From NCBI GenBank assembly GCA_043228905.1, contig JBHGNT010000018.1:9176001-9240000 (forward strand): DNA of 64,000 bases, read 5' to 3'. The DNA comes from Azolla caroliniana (Eukaryota; Polypodiophyta). A program made the position numbers and the translations under genes. The notes below the pieces were generated by a model, which saw only the letters and a list, made by a program, of their open reading frames with translations, did not search any database and was not told the DNA's origin. Shown here piece after piece: positions 45,356-56,556 of the stretch. Every line of letters begins with the position of its first letter. Position 1 is the stretch's first letter.

Positions 45356-46681
45356 CATAAAAGGCCGACTCCTTCCAAATTGTATCCATCCGAGTGTGAA
45401 ATCGTTAATAAGTTAGGGGTTGAAGCACGCTACGATGTACCAAAAAAGTATTGTTTTTGGCCAAAAAAACACGAGTATTGTTAGTACTGAGTGATTTTAA
45501 AAAAATCGAAAATAATTAAAATCTTTTTAGGGAGTGGTGTACATTGCATTAAAGTCAGGGAATGGGTGGGGGGACAATTGCTGCGTATTCAGGACTGTTT
45601 TGGGGGCTATTTCCCCCTCACGTTTAATTTAGGATGCCACATTAAATCGTTTTGGCACTTCTCCCAGGCGTCTCCTCTTCCGCCTTCCAACTGAGACAAT
45701 GCTCTCTAGTCTTACGCCTTCCAACTTAGGTCTTCACAACGCACTCGAAATGTCGTTTTGCTGTTCTCTGCGTCACTTGTCTTCCCCATCTTCTCCTTCC
45801 ATCGGTATGTCTTCTCCATCTTCTCTTTCACTCTGTATGTCTGCGCCTATTTCTGTAAAGTGGTTATTTCTATACAGTACTGTTAATTGAATGTATACTC
45901 TAGCAATCTTAAATTGGCACATATGAAGATTAATGTTGAATAGGAATCTTAAAATAATGTAAACATGACATGATAACATGAATCTGAAATATTTACACCA
46001 GCCTTGTTAGCCAAGTGGTTAGAACCTGCATATTTTACTGATCATTGTGGATGTTTTAATGATATAATGGATTAGCAACATCTAGGCCGGGCTTATAAAA
46101 TGACCAGCCAGGAGCAGCAAAATATACAGTTTGAGTTGACATAAGTTATTCATCATGGAAAACACTAAACATAAATTGTGTTTGTATGTTCTGGCAATCT
46201 TCAGGGGAGTCTTAAATTGATCCATGTTAAGATTTTATATGGGTTGAAACATTTAACATGAATACCAATCTATTAATAAGTCTTGATAAATGGTTCGAAG
46301 AATCAGCGGATTTGAATTTCATTGATGGGGGCGTTTTTGATGGAAAAAGTAAATGGATAGTGTTTGTGTTATGAACTCATGCATAACATGAGTTATGTTA
46401 TACTTATCTTAGTCTTAAACTCTAGTTAAGAAGACTTCATGATTTACATAGTATGCATGCATCTCATCATCTTGTGAGTCATAAAACTTATGTATTTCAA
46501 ACAAGAAGTTAGTTGATTGAAAAAGTTAATTGTTTTGGAAAAGGAATATATGACTGTGGCAAATTCTCAAATGTTTATCCAATTTCCGGTTGATGTTTAT
46601 GCTATGGGGTATTTATGTTTATTTTACGATGTATTAAGCACTTATTTTGATTAATTAGGTGCTGAAATAACAAGAAATTAG
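45356..46681. other. Unassigned DNA
   Basis: Begins TGTTGGCATAAAAGGCCGACTC, which resembles a promoter core in the copia B LTR (12292-12312, other strand). The rest has no domains. 45998-46025 contains an A-box-like TTAGCCAAGTGG without a partner B-box. Confidence 0.4.
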
Positions 46682-46876
46682 GTGCTGGAATATATGAGAG
46701 TGACAATGGTTGTTGATGAGGAGAGTGGGGTGTCCCTTACCAAATCTATGTCTGAGAGGAGCAAGAGACGGATGGTTCTTCACATAGTCCGTTATTTACT
46801 AGAAGTAATTGAGAGATTTAGCTTGGAGGATCGTTATAATGTAAACATATATTTTCTTTCTCAAAATGGTACTTAG
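46682..46876 (+). other. Short coding-like frame, unrecognised
   Basis: A 64-residue frame starting MLEYMRVTMVVDEESGV with a basic stretch SERSKRRMVLHIVRYLLEVI. A possible acceptor (ATTAG|GTG) precedes it. It may be an exon or chance. Confidence 0.2.
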
Positions 46877-47047
46877 AGCATAAACAACGATATGTGTGCA
46901 AGCATGGTGTAATGATAGCATCCATGGCCTCAAACTTGAATCCAAGGCCACAAAATACACACCTTCAAATACGAGAAACAACATACACTATATTAGCAAC
47001 GATGATATTTTATACAATAGAAGGTCAACTTGTAAAAATATAAACCA

Positions 47048-47383
47048 TTACCTTGATACAGTAATTCTTGTAATGGTACTTTCATTGCAAGTGGGATGCT
47101 CAACTACTTCTGGCGATAGAGGATCTAAACCTTTATCTTTTAGAACCTTCATCAAACATGTCAGGTTCTCAGAGTGACTTTTTAAGGCTGATAACTTATC
47201 ATCAATTTCAGAATGAGATGACCTCCATGTCTCCAGATCTTTCTTCTGTTTTCCCAGTTGAGTGCCCATATTTGTCAGCTTCTTCAACTCCTCTTTCAAC
47301 ACATCGCTTTCAGAATGCTGGATTTTTGTTGTTATCCATTCGTATGTATTCGATATAGATGTGAATTGTTTCTCTGCCGCCAT
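47048..47383 (-). CDS. Small coiled-coil protein or first exon
   Basis: ATG at 47383 (MAAEKQFTSISNTYEWITTK), 111 residues to TAA at 47048. Residues 25-90 are charged with heptad-like Leu and Ile (DVLKEELKKLTNMG, DDKLSALKSHSENL), predicting a coiled coil. A CT-rich stretch upstream (47400-47480, minus) looks like a plant 5' leader. TCAAG|GTAATG at 47052 could be a splice donor, so this may be a first exon whose partners I could not find. Family not recognised. Soluble, without signal peptide or membrane segment. Confidence 0.5.
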   Translation of the reverse strand: MAAEKQFTSISNTYEWITTKIQHSESDVLKEELKKLTNMGTQLGKQKKDLETWRSSHSEIDDKLSALKSHSENLTCLMKVLKDKGLDPLSPEVVEHPTCNESTITRITVSR

Positions 47384-48399
47384 CTCACTAGATGAAACTT
47401 CTTCCAAAGCAGAGAGGAAGAGCGATGAAGAAAATGGAAAGGGGCGTGAGAGGAAAAGAGAGACGGAGAAGAGAAAACAAACAGTACACGAACAAAAAAA
47501 CAAGCAACAAAAACAAAAACAAAAGAAAAAGAGAACCTGATACTACCATGCAACATAACACGTAAAAGAACGAGTGGAACCAATCAATAGATCAAACATA
47601 ATTAAAAATAATCGTTCACGGTGTCCTGAAAAAGAAAGGGCAACTCAGGGATTGTAAGTACTAATACTTATATCAAAAGAATGCAAACTGCGGGCGGGGA
47701 TTATTGTCTACCGGGTGCGGTAACAAAGGTCATGGGAAAAGACGGGTCGAGTAGGTGATGATTGGAATGTCAGAAGGTAGGGGGCGGGGTTAAAAGGGTG
47801 TGGGGTGGGCTAGGGTTTATATGCGGACGGTAAAGTTGGACGGGGGTCCACCGAGTGTTTCGTGAGAGTTTGGGAAATTTAGGAGTTTTTGGGAGGACTT
47901 TAGGGGGTGGGTGTGTTGTCCGAGGGTCTTTGGATACTTTTAAGGACCTAGAGACCCGTGATGTCTTTGTTCAACGGGACGAGGAGGGCATGTGAAGTAC
48001 TTTTATGGGGCATTGGACCTCCTAGCTATTTAGTCCGGTCAAGTTCTATGGCCTTAACCTGGGCGGGGTATTTGACCGATGTGCGCAGTTGTTGGGTGTC
48101 CCGTGTAGTCGTGGTATGGTCGCGGGGGGAAGCTGGCTTCGTTTTGGGACCCGGAAGCTAGTGGCGCCTTTGTGCCAACCTTGGGCGTTTTGTGAGTGCT
48201 TTTCTGACTTGCCAAATAGCATGTTCTCCGCGGCGTGGTCCTTCAGCGTTATCCTTCAACGAAAATCGCGTGGATGTTCACCCATTTTGCGTGGCGCGGG
48301 TGTCCTTGTTCTGATGTTAGCATTGCTCTGGTCGTGGATGGCCAGTGGTTGTGCGCGTTCTTTTTGGTTGAGCGGTTTCACGCTTTGGAGTTCGTCGAG
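47384..48399. other. Leader/promoter of the coiled-coil gene, then GC-rich DNA
   Basis: 47384-47540 is CT-rich on the minus strand. 47640-48399 is GC-rich with no recognisable domain and may be the 3' non-coding part of gypsy J. Confidence 0.35.
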
Positions 48400-49190
48400 A
48401 TTAGTGGGACGTGATTCGAGTGTTGTTGCAACGAGTTTCTTGGACCTCACCCCATTTGCCATTTGGAAGGAAACGATGTTCTTGCTTGGCGACAGGAGGC
48501 ATTCGCTTATATGTCACCAATCCAAACCGAGGAGGCACTGGGTGTACATCACTTCCGGTGGGAGTACCCAAACTCGGATTGAGTGGTCGTTGTATTTCGT
48601 TTTGATGTTGCACATGAAGGTTCCGAGGCAACATGATGTGGAACCATCGAAGCCATGGAAGTTGTTGGTGCATACTTTGAGGTCTGGGGAACCTAGACGT
48701 TCCCATGTCTCGAGGGGAGAAAAGGGTTAATGATGCTTTGGTGTTGATTACTGCCGTTAAACGTACGTTGTCGGTGAAGCATGGTAGTTGCATTGTCCCA
48801 TCATTAGAGTCGACTGCCTTAGCCATGGTTGCCGGGTGGGTGTCCCCTTGTTGTTTCAATTTCGCTTGCGCATTGCGAAGGTTGGTTTCTAGTCGGGCCA
48901 TTCGGCCTTCGGATGCCTTAAGTTTGGCTTCCACTTCTCGTTACCGAGCCGTGAGTAGGGATTCAAGGGTGAGGGGTCCGTAGTAATGTTTGAGCTTGCT
49001 CCCATTGATGAATCCTGGGATGTTAAGTCCTTCGAGCGTGCGTATTCGACATGCTCTTGTCTTGGTAATCTCTGAGACCACATAGGGGCCTTCGCCACAT
49101 AAATTGAGCTTCTTTTTGTGTCATTGAGAGGCAAATTTGAGAGCCATGTCCCTTGTTGAGTGACAAGCTCAACATTGGGTGCGTAACACG
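48400..49190 (-). pseudogene. C-terminal end of a gypsy pol (probably element J)
   Basis: Minus frames read LNLCGEGPYVVSEIT, LEGLNIPGFINGSKLKHYYG, then a coiled-coil-like EAKLKASEGRMARLETNLRN. GPYVV plus NGSKLK-YY is the usual tail of integrase in Athila/Tat-like gypsy elements. Stops and a frameshift lie in the first part. The following 150 residues are open but unrecognised. Confidence 0.65.
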
Positions 49191-49255
49191 GTGCGTAACC
49201 CAATGCGTTTACTAGGTGCGTAAAATAGTACGCATAACGTGGCCGATGCGTAAAC
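49177..49255. repeat. Cluster of GTGCGTAA motifs
   Basis: GTGCGTAA or TGCGTTTA/TGCGTAAA recurs about five times between the gypsy tail and the copia H LTR. Origin unknown. Confidence 0.6.
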
Positions 49256-49263
49256 CGAAAGGC

Positions 49264-50625
49264 TGTTAGTTAGTATTCCTCGTAAGGAATAATTTTGGGA
49301 GTTAGTGTAGTAGGCTCATTTATGAGCAGTCAAGTACTGTTAGTACTTGTGTCAGCCCGATAGTCAGGGCTTGTATAAAAGGTGCTCACTGAGCATGAAA
49401 TATGTACAAAGTGTCATTATTTTGAAATAGAACTGAGTTGTCTGCTCTGTCTCTCTCTATCTCTCCCTCTCCATCTCCATCTCTACGTTTTCTGTGTTTT
49501 ACCAAACTGTCGTTCTCCGAACTGTGTACTCTGTGTTTCACATACGCTTCCGCACACGTATTCTTTTACATGGTATAAGAGCGGGAGGGTTGCAGTCCTC
49601 TACAGCCGATAGAAAAGCTTGCGACAGAGACATAGTTGAGTTGGTATTCTTGGCTTTCAGAAAAGATAAGACAACAACATGGACAGAGGAATGGGAAGCT
49701 CGCTACCGACCGAGAAGCTTGACAAGAGCAACTACACATCTTGGTCGTACAAGATGCACTAGTACATGCTTGGTCATGGCTACTGGAGTTATGTCAAAGG
49801 AGATAATGATACAACACCCGAATCGACACACAAGGATTTTGCAGCAAGTAGAGTTCTCTACTGCTTTGCATCCTGTGTGAGTGACAAACTATTGAGCCAT
49901 ATTCGGGATGCCAAGATGCCAAAGGACGCATGGGCGAATCTCAAGAAGATTTTCGTCGCGAGCACCACAACTAGGAAGCTTCAACTCATGCAGGAGTTGA
50001 GCAATGTTCGACAACGAGATATGTCAGTGGCTGATTACACCTCCAAGATCAAAGAAATCTGCGACTCTCTTGCCTCCGTCAACGTGAATGTCAAGGAATA
50101 TGAGATGGTGCAGGTTTGTCTTGGTGGGTTAGCGCCAAAGTTCGGATCGTTCCGAACAGCGGTCTGTACGAGGGAGAATACACCTACGTTCTTCGAGCTT
50201 TAGTCAATGTTGCTCGTGGAGGAAAATCACACGGGTGTGTCGACGAGTATGCATGCCGACGACAAGATGCTGTACACGAAGGGAGATAGGCCCCGTGGTC
50301 GTGGCGGACGAGGCGGATCGGCGCGTAATGGAGGCGGCTGAAAAGAGCAGAATGGATGGCATAATCGAAATGTCGGGAACAATTCCGAACCCCCTAGAAG
50401 CAGAGGGAGTCATGACACTAGAAGCTGGCAATAGAAGGCCGCGATAGAATGCTAGTACTGTGGCAAGAAAGGCCACAAGGAGAGCGAGTGTTGGAAAAGG
50501 AAAGCCGATTCGGACAAAGCCGGATCGAGCGGAAGAGACGTAGGAAGGTGTCAAAAGTTGCACTACGTTGAGGACTCCGAACGAGCCGGAAATGTATCAG
50601 GCCCTGCCTTTGTAATGAAGCACAA
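49264..50625 (+). mobile_element. Copia element H, 5' part
   Basis: LTR at 49264-49570 (TGTTAGTTAG ... TTTTACA, TATAAAAGG near 49374), primer site TGGTATAAGAGC at 49571-49582, then gag. It breaks off before protease is complete, at the edge of the gag of gypsy I. No 3' LTR. Confidence 0.82.
49679..50625 (+). pseudogene. Gag of copia H
   Basis: Starts ATG at 49679 or 49691 (MGSSLPTEKLDKSNYTSWSY). UBN2-type Gag body (AWANLKKIFVASTTTRKLQL, SVADYTSKIKEI) and a CCHC knuckle (YCGKKGHKESECWKR, about 50458-50500). A TAG near 49760, one near 50201 and frameshifts break it. Closest relative in the window is copia E. Confidence 0.82.
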
Positions 50626-51099
50626 TAGGACTTTGCCCGTATTGAGCACAGTCCGGTCTAGCGCTGAGAGTTGTGTGAACCGCGTCTTGAACTTTTGAAG
50701 AAGCGCTGACGAATTACGGCCTTTGTCAGGGCTCTCGACCCACTCAATAAATTCCTTCTTCGTCATCCAGAGCGAGTCGTAGAAGTCGTACCTTTCGAGG
50801 AATTGCCCATCAAATTCTGCCTAGTTATAGTAGTCTACTTGCACCTCGAGCACCTCGGCGTGGATGCTCGGCGTAGCGACTCGAGCGAAGCCGACCAGCC
50901 GTCTGTCCTCCGGAATATCCCTCATCACCATTTCAGCTCGGTAGGCCTCCAGGTAGCTTGTTGCATCTTTTCCGTTGAACCGACCAATCACGCTGACTAT
51001 CGCCTCAATGGCTCTATTGAGGGCGCTCGTGCCCTCACAAGTTCTCACCAGGCGGTCTACAACCACTGCCATTGCCTCTGCAAGCTCACTTCCCCTCAT
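50563..51099 (-). pseudogene. Gag fragment of gypsy I
   Basis: ATG at 51099 (MRGSELAEAMAVVVDRLV). Gag-like residues FNGKDATSYLEAYRAEMVMR and LQKFKTRFTQLSALDRTVL are in one frame with an in-frame TAG at 50821-50823. It ends at the copia H boundary, which lies near 50625, so the last residues may not belong to it. Confidence 0.65.
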
Positions 51100-51146
51100 T
51101 TTCTTGCTCCTTTGTCACCCCTTTTTCACGTCAGGTTCACCAAACA

Positions 51147-51933
51147 TGTCGCGAAATTCCGCGTGTATGTGTCAAAGTAGGGTGGGACCACGGGGGTATC
51201 AGACCAAGGAGGCGGTGGGAGGAGGAAGGTCATCCTAGTATCTATGCCGGATCAGTGTTGGGTTACGTATCTGGCCCGATTCCCGGATGTCGGACAACTA
51301 GCGCACGGGTTCAGAGGTGTGTGTTATACTAGCCCGTCCGTTGGATGACAGGCAACGAGCGCATGGGCTTAGGACTCGAGTAAACGGGAGCGGCAGGTGG
51401 AGACGGGATGGAGACGCGTACGCAACATAGAGAGAACAATCAGATACAATGAAAATGAAATAGATTAAACAAGAGAGGAAAACAACTGGACTCGGCCAAT
51501 GTAAGAGTTGCGTGATCTTGAGACACGCACACACAAAGGAACATAGAACGATGACCCTCTGGTCGGGAGCATAGGGACATCCTGCGCGAGCAGAGGCTTA
51601 ACCTTCTTCCTTGAAAGAGTACATCACACAAGACAGAGAGAGGGAGAAACTCGGCACTCCAACCGACATCACTTCATCCTCCTAAACATTGATTCTTAAA
51701 ACAAGCTCAAGCCTCCCCTTTTATAGCACAAGGGGAGACCGTTACATCGTGATCAGTGTCAGAGATTCCCCCGATTTCTTCACATCAAATCCCTGTATCC
51801 TCTCTATCCGTGTGGGTCTTTAAAGTACCCATTAAATTCTACTCCCTAGTACTCATTAGTCATATGCTATCTACATATGTTTGTACATAACACTTAATTC
51901 GTGTGCATCCGTGCACAACCCCGTTCACGCACA
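51147..51933 (-). repeat. 5' LTR of gypsy I
   Basis: On the minus strand it starts TGTGCGTGAAC at 51933 and ends near CGCGACA at 51147. CTATAAAAGG is at about 51726-51717. It shares its start (TGTGCG-GAAC) and GGACCAC-GGGG-T near its end with the LTR of gypsy L. Gag follows about 45 bp later. Confidence 0.7.
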
Positions 51934-52053
51934 TCCGGTCCCTTTCTCCTTGTAGCCGGAATGCCCCACGAGAGTGTGCCGTACCCTTGGTCAATGATGG
52001 ATATCAAAGTCAAATTCTTGTAATAGTAGCATCCATTTGGCCAATTTGCCTAT

Positions 52054-52466
52054 TGTGAAGTGTTTTTAGAATTCAAGGTATTGAACACTACAAGAATATA
52101 AGGTATGGAGCATTCACATCAAGAGGGAAAGAACACAAACCAAGGTCTTTAGGATAAGTCAAACTAAAAGCAAGAAACATGGAGAAAAGTAAAAGAAGAA
52201 AAAACCGGGCCACCAAAACACAATCTAAAATGAACGATCATAAAGGTGCAAATATAGGTTAGAAAACTCATGAAGTCAGCTATCTTTAGAATTTTAGATC
52301 TCTAAATGTGAAGCTCGGACGAGGGAGATATGACGATTAGAAGGTTGTTGTGTCATAGCTAAAAATAGGAGATAAAAAACTTCTAAAAAAAGCGTGAAAA
52401 AGAGAAGAAGAAGAAGATTATAAGAAGTGAGAAGGGGAGTATAGAAGAGATGGAAGAAGTGATACC
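52054..52466 (+). repeat. Left inverted-repeat arm of K (U3)
   Basis: TGTGAAGTGTTTTTAGAATT through GAAGAAGTGATACC. Pairs with 53651-53250. Confidence 0.9.
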
Positions 52467-52710
52467 TTTGTAATAAGGGAGGAGAGTAAGGTTGGGGGTT
52501 TTGTTCTGAGTATGCTTCTTGTGGTGTTTTCTTACCCATTCTTGTAGTGTGGTTAGGTCATTATCAATAAATATTTGTTGTTTTGGATCTATATATCTTC
52601 TTTATCTCTTCTTTTTATCATCACTCTTTCATTTTTGGCGCTCCAAGGAGGGTCGATCTTTTCCACATCTTGGGAAGATTGATTGTGTCATTGTATTACG
52701 TGGATATGGC

Positions 52711-53137
52711 TTTTCAATTTGCCTTTGCAGGTGATGGTGTTAAGGATGCGGGAGCTTTTTTGGCATCCTTTGAGCATCACGCGGTTTCAATTGGGAAGGT
52801 GAATGACATAGAGAAACTTCCCTTGTTGGTGGCAACTTTCTACTCAAGAGCCCGACAGTGGTATGAGTCACTACCTCCCAATCAACAAACCAACTACCAA
52901 TTTCTCGTTCAACAATTTCAAAGCAGGTTCATCCAACGTCGTAATGTGATGGACGTGCGAGAAGAACTCTTTGCGCTGCGTATGTCAACAATGATGGATT
53001 ATTCTGAGTACGAGAGGGTATTCAAAGAGCTTTGGTCAACATGGATCCGTCTACGAGTAGTCGTAGAGGATGAGTGGTTGAAGATGGATCGCTTCAAGGC
53101 GGGCTTGAATCCTTACTTGCAATGGGGGCAAATTTGA
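52711..53137 (+). CDS. Gag of element K, truncated
   Basis: Start taken at ATG GCT TTT CAA (52711), the Met nearest the capsid domain; the frame is open upstream. A retrotransposon Gag core is clear: FLASFEHHAVSIGKVNDI, ARQWYESLPPNQQTNY, LVQQFQSRF and EELFALRMSTMMDYSEYERV. It stops at TGA 53135-53137; a neighbouring frame continues LKDLGNFQTLLQVCQIYDRQ to the right arm. No zinc knuckle, protease or pol follows, so K is non-autonomous. Confidence 0.75.
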
Positions 53138-53249
53138 AGGACCTAGGCAATTTTCAAACTCTTCTACAAGTATGTCAAATTTACGATAGACAACTAAAAG
53201 TGATGTGGATGGGAGTCGACAAAATGATAGCGATATCTAGTGCGAATGT

Positions 53250-53651
53250 GGTATCACTTCTTCTATCTCTTCTATACTCCCCTTCTCACTTCTTATAATG
53301 TTCTTCTTCTCTTTTTCACATTTTTTTAGAAGCTTTTTATCTCCTATTTTTAGCTATGATAGAACGACCTTCTAATTATCATATCTCCCTCGTTTGAGCT
53401 CCACATTTAGAGATCTAAAATTCTAAAGATAGCTGACTTCATGAGCTTTCTAACGAAAGAGTTATGATCGTTCGTTTTAGACTGTGTTTTGGTGGCCTGC
53501 TTTTTTCTTCTTTTACTTTTCTCCATGTTTCTTGCTTTTAGTTTGACTTATCCTCAAGACCTTGGTTTGTGTTCTTGCCCTCCGGATGTGAATTCTCCAT
53601 ACCTTATATTCTTGTAATGTTCAATACCTTGAATTCTAAAAACACGTCATA
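53250..53651 (-). repeat. Right inverted-repeat arm of K (U3, reversed)
   Basis: Reverse complement of 52054-52466 with scattered substitutions and short indels. Ends CGTCATA next to the target duplication. Confidence 0.9.
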
Positions 53652-54737
53652 CCTATCAATGATTGTTTTGTGACAAGGTAAAGCAGCGTCAAGTGATCTA
53701 CGTGACAAGTGAATTTTCGACCGAGTAGGTAATGTTGTAGATCATCTTGAGGGCCTCTCTCTCTGTGGTCGAATAATTCTTCTCGGCTGTTGAGAGTCTC
53801 CGGATGGCATAATATACCCTCTGATACCAATTTGGTGTTGTCAATTGCATAAGCGCACTACCAATCGTCGTGTCGGAGTCGTCGATGAAAATGTGGAATT
53901 GTTTCATCCAGTTCAGTCGTTGTGATAGCATGATTTTCAAGGCCTGGTATGCCTCGTCCGCGGTTTAGGGTTTGCGGTGTACTATTGCATGCAGTGGTGT
54001 CGCGAAATCGGCAAAGTAGTGTAACATTTGGTTGTGCCACCAAATCTGTCCTAGAAATTTGCTCAAGGCTTTCGAATTTTTTGGTGCCAAAGCCTTGATT
54101 ATTGCTTTGACCTTGTCAAGATCTACCGTGATTCCTTCTTGACTGACGATGTGTCCCAATAGTGCTTTGTTGGAGATGTTGAATGCGCATTTTGCGGGAT
54201 TCAAGTTTAGTCGAGCCGCTCAACATCTATCTAAGCTAAGCAAAGGCATAAGTGTTCGAGATGTTCGTGTCATCTATTGTATACAACAAAATCATCCAAA
54301 AAGACCTGCATAAACGTACGAATGTAATCGCTGAAGATTTTCATGATGATCCGCTTGAATGCAGTAGGTGTTGTTTTTAGGCCGAACATCATGACGATGG
54401 CTATGAAAACGCCCCATTCTATGATGAGCATTGTCTTTTCTTGGTCATTTTGGTGCATTTGGATTTGATTGTATCCACTGAAACCATCTAGAAAGTTGTA
54501 GAATTCGTGGCATGCTACTGCGTCCAATACGCCATCTATGAAAGGTAGGGGAAATGCATCTATGATGATGGCGGCATTGAGTTTCCGGTAGTCAACACAG
54601 ACCCAAAATTTGCCAATCTTTTTTGGCACCACCACAATTGGACTGAGCCATGTTGCTTGCTTCACTAGCCGAATGAAACCGGCTCACATTAGTTTGTTGA
54701 TTTCCTCCTTTACCTTGGCTGTGTTGTCGCGTTGTTA

Positions 54738-55359
54738 TGCGAGTGCGTATAGAACGAGGCTGGACCACAGGGGTCTTGGACTGAGGAATAACCGATCAAG
54801 AGTAGGAGCAAGGAAGACAACGGTCGTGCTTCCACACACACACACACACATACACACAAAAACCACAACTGAATGAAACAACGGAAACGAGACAAATGCG
54901 TATATGTATATATATACTCTAATGAAAAGGGGTTACAACCGGCAGGCCGATGAGCGACAAATCTCCTTCGCCTACGCACACACACACAGAAGAGCGAGAT
55001 GGAGACTCTGCCAGAAGCACTCGGGCGTTCCGCGGAGTAGAGTCAGCCTCCCGAAAACTTGCACAGAGCAAATACAGAGAAAGACGAAGGAGAAGAGCTC
55101 GGTTGCCGTTCGACAACACTTCGTCCTCGACAAAAAGCGATCCCCATTACGATTCCTCTCTCTCTTTTATAGCCCAAGGAGGGAGGCTGTCACAACCTAT
55201 TACATCATCTTTATTCTCTGTCCTTTTGGACAAAGATACGCCTCGATTTTCTACCTAACAAATGTTTGCTACCTAGGATATTCACATCAGCCGACTTGTA
55301 CCTAGATATATACATTACAACAAAACTTGTGCCTACGTATAAGGGTCAGTTCGCGCACA
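54738..55359 (-). repeat. 3' LTR of gypsy L
   Basis: On the minus strand starts TGTGCGCGAACTG (55359) and ends CTCGCA (54738). CTATAAAAGAGAG near 55174. CA/TG microsatellites at 54835-54850 and 54980-54990. Preceded by purine-rich AAGGCGGAATCAAAGAATAA. Confidence 0.75.
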
Positions 55360-55473
55360 TTATTCTTTGATTCCGCCTTGGGACGGTTTTCTCCACGACA
55401 TCCACCCCCACTTGACCGCGCATCCACTGGTATGCGCCTAAATAGACTCTTGCCGGAGAAGACCGGCCTGCGC

Positions 55474-56048
55474 CTACCCTTCGTCCTCCGGATCGCCATT
55501 CGCCCTGAGCCGATCGTCCTCGCAATCCAAGTCATCCGGGTCCGGTTCATCCTCATGCCGCTTTTTGAACGCTTTGATCCTTTTCCTAGCCACCGGTACT
55601 GCCATCCTTGTCCCATCAAGTTCTGCGAGATGGTAGGTCCCGTTGTCGTTGGCGCTTGTCACCACGTAAGGCCCGAACCACCTCCTTGCAAACTTCTACA
55701 TCGCCTTGTGCTGGTTATCGAGGTTGCTGTCATATTCCAGAACCCAGTTGCCTTCCTCAATTTTCTTCGGCCTTAGTTAGTGAGTCTGGTTGAATCATCC
55801 CTTGTTCTTTACCTCGCGGCTCGTAGCTTTTCCACAGCTCGTTCCACATCCTCTGGCCTTCGCTCGAGCTGTCAGATCCGCGCCGCTAACAGCTCCTTCC
55901 CGCTCAACTCATTTCTCCAGTCCACCGCGGCCCATGAGGAGATCGTTAGCTCCATTGGCATGACCGGCTTCTGCCCGTACATTAGCTCCGCCGGCATGAA
56001 CCCAGTTACCGAACTATGCGTAGTTTGGTCGACCCACAACGCATAGGG
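55474..56048 (-). pseudogene. Pol of gypsy L, C-terminal part
   Basis: Continues integrase after copia M: PYALWVDQTTHSSVTGFMPA, ELMYGQKPVMPMELTISSWA (56048-55900), then the tail YHLAELDGTRMAVPVARKRI and an acidic end (DEPDPDDLDCEDD) to the stop at 55474. Stops and frame changes lie in 55660-55870. Confidence 0.8.
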
Positions 56049-56139
56049 TGTTGGGGACAAGGCGCCGTCAATGCGGAAGATCAAGTAGCATTCGATTGGG
56101 GTTGAGTACCCTGCGTATGACAGTTGCAAGATCGTGCAC

Positions 56140-56176
<37 letters not shown>

Positions 56177-56363
56177 GCACAAAAGACTCTTTCTATTCAA
56201 TAGAAACAATAATACAACCCAACCTTACAAAAAGGTTACAAGGTCACTTTATATAGTGACCGACTTAGGGCAACTACCATTAATGCTAATTACACAAATG
56301 GCCCAAACTTGATCTATACAAAGGGATAGTGTGAATACGTCCATTATACACTTGTATTCGACA
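56049..56363 (-). repeat. 3' LTR of copia M
   Basis: Minus strand TGTCGAATACAAG ... CCAACA. Contains TATATAAAG within a short palindrome (56240-56259) and a GA/CT run (about 56141-56172). Purine tract CGAGGGAG precedes it. Confidence 0.95.
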
Positions 56364-56556
56364 CTCCCTCGTAATGGGCGTATACATGAGTTATCTAAAA
56401 TTACAGGTATAAACCTAGGTTCTCGGACATATCAGTTTTGTTCGAGTCGGCAGGGTCCGAAGGCAGAAGACCGGACTGGTCGGGTCGGAAGAGTTGAAGC
56501 CGATCATTAAGGAACTGATGTCGGTTGTCTGAAACCATCCTGCGCTGTGTCCGACT

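Larger units (their letters stand above)
52054..53651 (+). mobile_element. Element K: LTR, gag and an inverted U3 at the far end
   Basis: Inserted in RNase H of J with a perfect target duplication CCTAT (52049-52053, 53652-53656). Left: a 578-bp LTR (52054-52631) starting TGTGAAG and ending TTTCA, then GGCGCTCC as a possible primer site, then gag. Right: 53250-53651 is the inverted copy (about 90% by eye) of the first 413 bp of the LTR, so both outer ends are U3 ends. It could instead be read as a foldback element with 400-bp inverted repeats that captured gag. Confidence 0.8.
51934..54737 (-). pseudogene. Gypsy J RT-RNase H, interrupted by element K
   Basis: Minus frames: RT at 54665-54270 (ATWLSPIVVVPKKIGKFWVC, FLDGFSGYNQIQ, catalytic FLDD), connection 54204-53965 (LLGHIVSQEGITVD, SKFLGQI), RNase H 53940-53698 (YSTTEREALKMIY). 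RNase H resumes left of K with IGKLAKWMLLLQEFDFDI at 52048-51990. LDGFSGYNQI and EWGVF resemble Athila/Tat-type elements. Stops and small frameshifts throughout. Cut on the right by the LTR of L (54738) and on the left by the LTR of I. Confidence 0.82.

Noticed and set aside
45016-45389. Three overlapping minus-strand repeat proteins of 109-120 residues
   Set aside because: All three frames are open only because the 37-bp repeat lacks stops; no homology or start context.
48089-48730. Plus-strand 213-residue frame
   Set aside because: It is the complement of the minus-strand gypsy tail region; composition and lack of homology mark it as a shadow.
52054-53651. Mutator-type transposon with long terminal inverted repeats
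   Set aside because: Target duplication is 5 bp, not 9-11, and the left arm is the start of an LTR followed by a GGCGC primer-like site and gag; kept only as an alternative.
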